A stretch of 64,000 nucleotides of DNA from Actinomyces oris (GTDB lineage: Bacteria; Actinomycetota; Actinomycetes; Actinomycetales; Actinomycetaceae): NCBI RefSeq assembly GCF_001937665.1, contig NZ_MSKL01000031.1, forward strand, positions 52,122-116,121. The letters run 5' to 3'. Shown here piece after piece: positions 61,084 to 64,000 of the stretch (the first letter of the stretch is position 1; each line of letters starts with the position of its first letter). The notes below the pieces were generated by a model. The model saw only the letters and a program-made list of their open reading frames with translations. It was not told the origin of the DNA and did no database searches. A program made the position numbers and the translations under genes.

Positions 61084-62764
61084 GCAGACCGGCGTCAATG
61101 CCCCCACGTCCGAGGAGCCGACGCAGGATGAGCACGCTCCACGCGGTAGTCGTCGTGCGATCCGACAGGCGGAGCGCGCCGCGGAGCGCGAGGCGATCCT
61201 GACCGGTCAGCAGCCGCTCCTGACTCGACGTGAGATGAGGCGTCTGCGTGAGGAGGCCAAGGCGCTCAGGGCCGCCGTCGAGGCGGGCGAGATCACCCCT
61301 GAGCAGGCCCAGGCGCTCCAGGACCCTCTTGCCGATCCTGCGTCGGTCACCTCCCGTGCCTCCGCCGCGTCGGGTGAGGATGCCCAGCTCGGCTTGGGGG
61401 AGTCGACCGAGCTTCCCGCCGCGGACGGGGTCGACTATCTCGAGCAGGGAGGGCAGAACCCGCCCCTGAACCTGTCCGTCCCCGAGGGGCCGGCCGCCTC
61501 CGCTCCGAGCTGGCGTTCGCTGTCGGCGGCCGAGGCCGTGGCGATCTCCGAGATCGAGACGGGACTGATGGAGGCCGTCGACCTGCCGGTGGCCACCCTC
61601 GACTACGACGCTCACTGGGCTGCGAACGCCAGCTCCGAGCCGGCACCGGTGCCCACCCGTTTCTCGCTCAAGGACCGCCTTGAGGGAGGCTCCGTCTCCG
61701 AGACGGACGAGCCGGAGAGCCCGGAGGCCAATGAGCCTCAGAACGCCGTTGAGGTGATCGACGACGCCGAAACCGAGGAGCCCTCCACCAGCCCCTACGA
61801 CTACCGTGAGGGTTTTGAACCGACAGTCCAGGGCGACGGGGAGGCATCCTCGCAGTCCTCCTCCTCGTCGGCCAACGCCGTGAGCGCCGCCTCCGCTGTT
61901 CCTGCCGTCTCCACAACCGTGTCCGGCGCTGCTGACTTCGCCGCCTACGAGCAGGCCGGGGCCCCGCGGACCACTGAGTCCGCCCGCAGCGGACTGAGTG
62001 CTGGATCAGCATCCTCCGCCGGCTCGGTGCGCCGCCCCATCGTGCGCATTCCGGCCGCCGCGCAGGGGGTGCGCACCGTTAACGCCTCCACGGGAGAGCT
62101 CAGCTCGGTCCAGCCCGTGGACAGCTCGCCATCCGCCCAGGACGCCGCCGATGCGCAGGACGTCTACGGTGTCCCCTCCATTGAGGAGCCGATGGTGCAG
62201 GACGACGCTGCGGTCGAGGTCGACCTCGAGGCGCAGACCATGGTGGTGCCGACGTCGGCGCCTTCGTCTTTGGCGGAGCAGGACTCCGAGTTCGGTGCGC
62301 CCGGGGCTCCGCAGTGGAGGTCACTGCATCAGCCCTCGCAGGCGGACGACTTCCAGGAGGCGATCGTGGCCGGGACGGCTGAGACCTCCGTTGTCTCCGG
62401 TGAGGCCGTCAGTCCCTACGCCTTCTACAGCGATGAGGCCGAGAACGGCAATGGTCCGCTCGGGGCCTCCGAGTGGGACTCCGTGGCGGTACCGGCTGCT
62501 GAGGCGCCCGAGGAGCCCTACCTGGCTCCCGTCAATGAGGTGACCGGGCGGGTTCCCACCCCGGATCACGTCTTGCCGATGGAGCAGCCCAGCTCCTCCT
62601 CTCGCATCGGGAAGATCCTCATGGCCGCACTCATCATCGTTCTCCTGCTGATCATCATCGCTGTCGTCCTGGCGGTACTGATCAGCGGCGGCAAGATCGG
62701 CGGCGGCACGAGCGCGATGGCCGCCACCATCGGTGCGGGGGAGTGGATCCGTCAGCTCGTCTGA
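61073..62764 (+). CDS. single-pass membrane protein between nadD and rsfS, function unknown
   Basis: No known family is recognised. The 563-residue protein has a charged N-terminal helix region ([40 protein letters not shown]), a long acidic, Ser/Ala/Pro-rich disordered middle, and one membrane segment near residues 527-550 ([20 protein letters not shown]) with a short C-terminal part. It is thus mostly cytoplasmic or mostly exported, depending on topology; the basic-poor C-terminal flank does not decide. It overlaps nadD, so it is co-translated with NAD synthesis and precedes rsfS. Confidence 0.6.
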   Translation: MSTEQTGVNAPTSEEPTQDEHAPRGSRRAIRQAERAAEREAILTGQQPLLTRREMRRLREEAKALRAAVEAGEITPEQAQALQDPLADPASVTSRASAASGEDAQLGLGESTELPAADGVDYLEQGGQNPPLNLSVPEGPAASAPSWRSLSAAEAVAISEIETGLMEAVDLPVATLDYDAHWAANASSEPAPVPTRFSLKDRLEGGSVSETDEPESPEANEPQNAVEVIDDAETEEPSTSPYDYREGFEPTVQGDGEASSQSSSSSANAVSAASAVPAVSTTVSGAADFAAYEQAGAPRTTESARSGLSAGSASSAGSVRRPIVRIPAAAQGVRTVNASTGELSSVQPVDSSPSAQDAADAQDVYGVPSIEEPMVQDDAAVEVDLEAQTMVVPTSAPSSLAEQDSEFGAPGAPQWRSLHQPSQADDFQEAIVAGTAETSVVSGEAVSPYAFYSDEAENGNGPLGASEWDSVAVPAAEAPEEPYLAPVNEVTGRVPTPDHVLPMEQPSSSSRIGKILMAALIIVLLLIIIAVVLAVLISGGKIGGGTSAMAATIGAGEWIRQLV

Positions 62765-62830
62765 CGGGGGTGTGCACGGTACAGTCGCCGCTGCCGCATG
62801 ATGTCTGACTGACCGTCCTGAAGGAGATCC

Positions 62831-63250
62831 GTGTCCGCCACTGAACACGCCACTGGTCTGGCGATCGCTGCCGCTCGCGCGGCGGCTGATAAGAAGGCCG
62901 AGCACCTCGCCGCCATCGACGTCTCCGAGCGGCTGGGGCTGACCGATGTCTTCCTGCTGGCCTCCGGGGCGAACGACCGCCACGTCCACGCCATCGTCGA
63001 TGCGGTCGATGAGGCCATGCACCATGCCGGCGCCAAGCGCCGTACCCGGGAGGGCTTCGCCGACGCCCACTGGGTCCTGGTGGACTACGGCGACGTCGTC
63101 GTCCATGTCCTGCAGAACGAGGACCGGGAGTTCTACTCGCTCGAACGACTGTGGAAGGACTGCCCCGCTATCGAGCTGCCGGTGGACCTGACGCATGAGA
63201 ACAGGCGAGATGGTGATACGGTCAGTGGGCGGGAGAGTACTGCCTCATGA
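62831..63250 (+). CDS. rsfS: ribosomal silencing factor RsfS
   Basis: RsfS binds L14 and blocks subunit joining under starvation. The 139-residue product has DVSERLGLTDVFLLASGAND and WVLVDYGDVVVHVLQNEDRE then FYSLERLW, the family core. GTG 62831 follows AAGGAG. Its stop overlaps the phosphatase start (ATGA), as in the mycobacterial rsfS-gpgP pair. Confidence 0.92.
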   Translation: MSATEHATGLAIAAARAAADKKAEHLAAIDVSERLGLTDVFLLASGANDRHVHAIVDAVDEAMHHAGAKRRTREGFADAHWVLVDYGDVVVHVLQNEDREFYSLERLWKDCPAIELPVDLTHENRRDGDTVSGRESTAS

Positions 63251-63888
63251 CGGATCTCATTCTGTGGCGCCATGGCCAGACCGACTACAACAGTCAAGGG
63301 CGTATTCAGGGGCAGGTCGATATCCCTCTGAATGAAACCGGGCGTGACCAAGCGCGACGTGCCGCAGAGGGCATCGCGGCGCTGGGGCCCACGCGCATTG
63401 TCTCCTCCCCGCTGGTGCGGGCTCGGGCCACGGCTGAGGTGCTGGCGTCGCTGATCGGCCTGAGCGTCGAGATCGATCAGGGACTGGCGGAGAAGTCCTT
63501 CGGGGACTGGGAGGGACTCAAGGCGGCCGACATCAAGAAGCAGTGGCCGGAGCACTATGCCACCTGGCGGGCCGGAGGAGAGCTCCCTCAGTTCAGGATC
63601 GAGGGGCGCCGTCAGACCGCCGAGAGGGTGGGAGAAGCACTCAAGTCCATCGTCGCAGGCGCTCAGAAGGACGACGTCATCGTGGCCGTCTCCCACGGAG
63701 CGGCCACCAACCTGGGGGCCACCTACCTGCTGGGAATGGACGCCCAGGAGTGGTTCGGCCTGCGTGGCATGAGCAACTGCTGCTACGCGCTCATGCGGAC
63801 CAATAAACGGCCTCCGGGCTGGTCGGTGGTGGCGTGGAATGCCGGACCGCCGGTGGACTCCAGCCCGTTGGGCAGGATCCTGGGCTGA
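63247..63888 (+). CDS. histidine phosphatase, glucosyl-3-phosphoglycerate phosphatase type
   Basis: The 213-residue protein has the phosphohistidine motif LWRHGQTDYN (catalytic His9), EKSFGDWEG with the acid residue, and the second histidine in VAVSHGAA. In mycobacteria the gene right after rsfS encodes GpgP, which makes glucosylglycerate; that role is inferred from synteny. A general phosphoglycerate-mutase-like phosphatase is the cautious reading. Confidence 0.82.
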   Translation: MTDLILWRHGQTDYNSQGRIQGQVDIPLNETGRDQARRAAEGIAALGPTRIVSSPLVRARATAEVLASLIGLSVEIDQGLAEKSFGDWEGLKAADIKKQWPEHYATWRAGGELPQFRIEGRRQTAERVGEALKSIVAGAQKDDVIVAVSHGAATNLGATYLLGMDAQEWFGLRGMSNCCYALMRTNKRPPGWSVVAWNAGPPVDSSPLGRILG

Positions 63889-63917
63889 ACGGGTGAGGTA
63901 GTGCACGTACCGCGGAT

Positions 63918-63947
63918 TTGCTCTGACGGGTCCGATCTTCATACAGT
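63918..63947 (+). promoter_or_regulatory. tRNA-Ala promoter
   Basis: TTGCTC (63918-63923), 18 bases and TACAGT (63942-63947) lie about 35 bases before the mature tRNA. Confidence 0.55.
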
Positions 63948-63981
63948 TATCCGCGTCGCCGCACGCGAGCGACGCCCGAAC

Positions 63982-64000
63982 GGGGCTATGGCGCAGTTGG
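63982..64000 (+). tRNA. tRNA-Ala, first 19 bases (cut by window end)
   Basis: GGGGCTATGGCGCAGTTGG matches the acceptor stem and the start of the D arm of bacterial tRNA-Ala. The anticodon is outside the window. Confidence 0.75.

Overview
The window is a high-GC actinobacterial chromosome segment, most likely from an Actinomyces-type organism. This rests on gene content and order, not on a database match. A leuD end, gpsA-ddl-thiL, recG-rsmD, coaD, a SepIVA homologue, DUF177-rnc-mutM, rplU-rpmA-obgE-proB-proA and nadD-rsfS-phosphatase all follow actinobacterial order. Many genes start directly behind a TANNNT -10 box, as leaderless actinobacterial mRNAs do. No IS element, CRISPR array, rRNA or replication origin was seen.

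Layout. 1-11.9 kb: end of leuD, then murA, plsC, gpsA, ddl, thiL, rpmB, a FakA-type DAK2 kinase, recG and rsmD (core envelope, cofactor and repair genes). 11.9-23.7 kb: an L-fucose island placed between rsmD and coaD. It holds an aldolase, fucI, a fuculokinase, fucU, fucP, a cytoplasmic GH29 fucosidase, a three-gene sugar ABC importer and a LacI regulator. Three LacI-type operators of the form TG-N4-CG-N4-CA lie at the two fucose promoter regions, so one regulator probably controls the whole island. The fucosidase/importer half has visibly lower GC.

23.8-37 kb: coaD, sepIVA, DUF177, rnc, mutM, then a NarL/DevR-type response regulator facing a cydA-cydB-cydD-cydC-kinase operon. The kinase is DosS/DevS-like. 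A near-consensus DevR box sits in the cydA/rne intergenic region, linking cytochrome bd to oxygen or redox sensing. 37-46.4 kb: a very long RNase E/G, ribosomal proteins L21 and L27, ObgE, proline genes proB and proA, and a small membrane protein with an acidic tail. 46.5-48.7 kb: an OmpR-type two-component system.

48.7-58 kb: a seven-gene, start-stop overlapping operon on the minus strand. It encodes three glycosyltransferases, a flippase-like ABC half-transporter, two APH-fold kinases and a UDP-sugar dehydrogenase. It has no initiating sugar-phosphate transferase and no Wzx/Wzy. This is the best candidate for an undescribed system: a uronic-acid-containing glycolipid or glycan that is made, phosphorylated and exported. 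A DeoR regulator and a degenerate ROK protein follow divergently. The window closes with nadD, a membrane protein, rsfS, a GpgP-like phosphatase and the first 19 bases of a tRNA-Ala.
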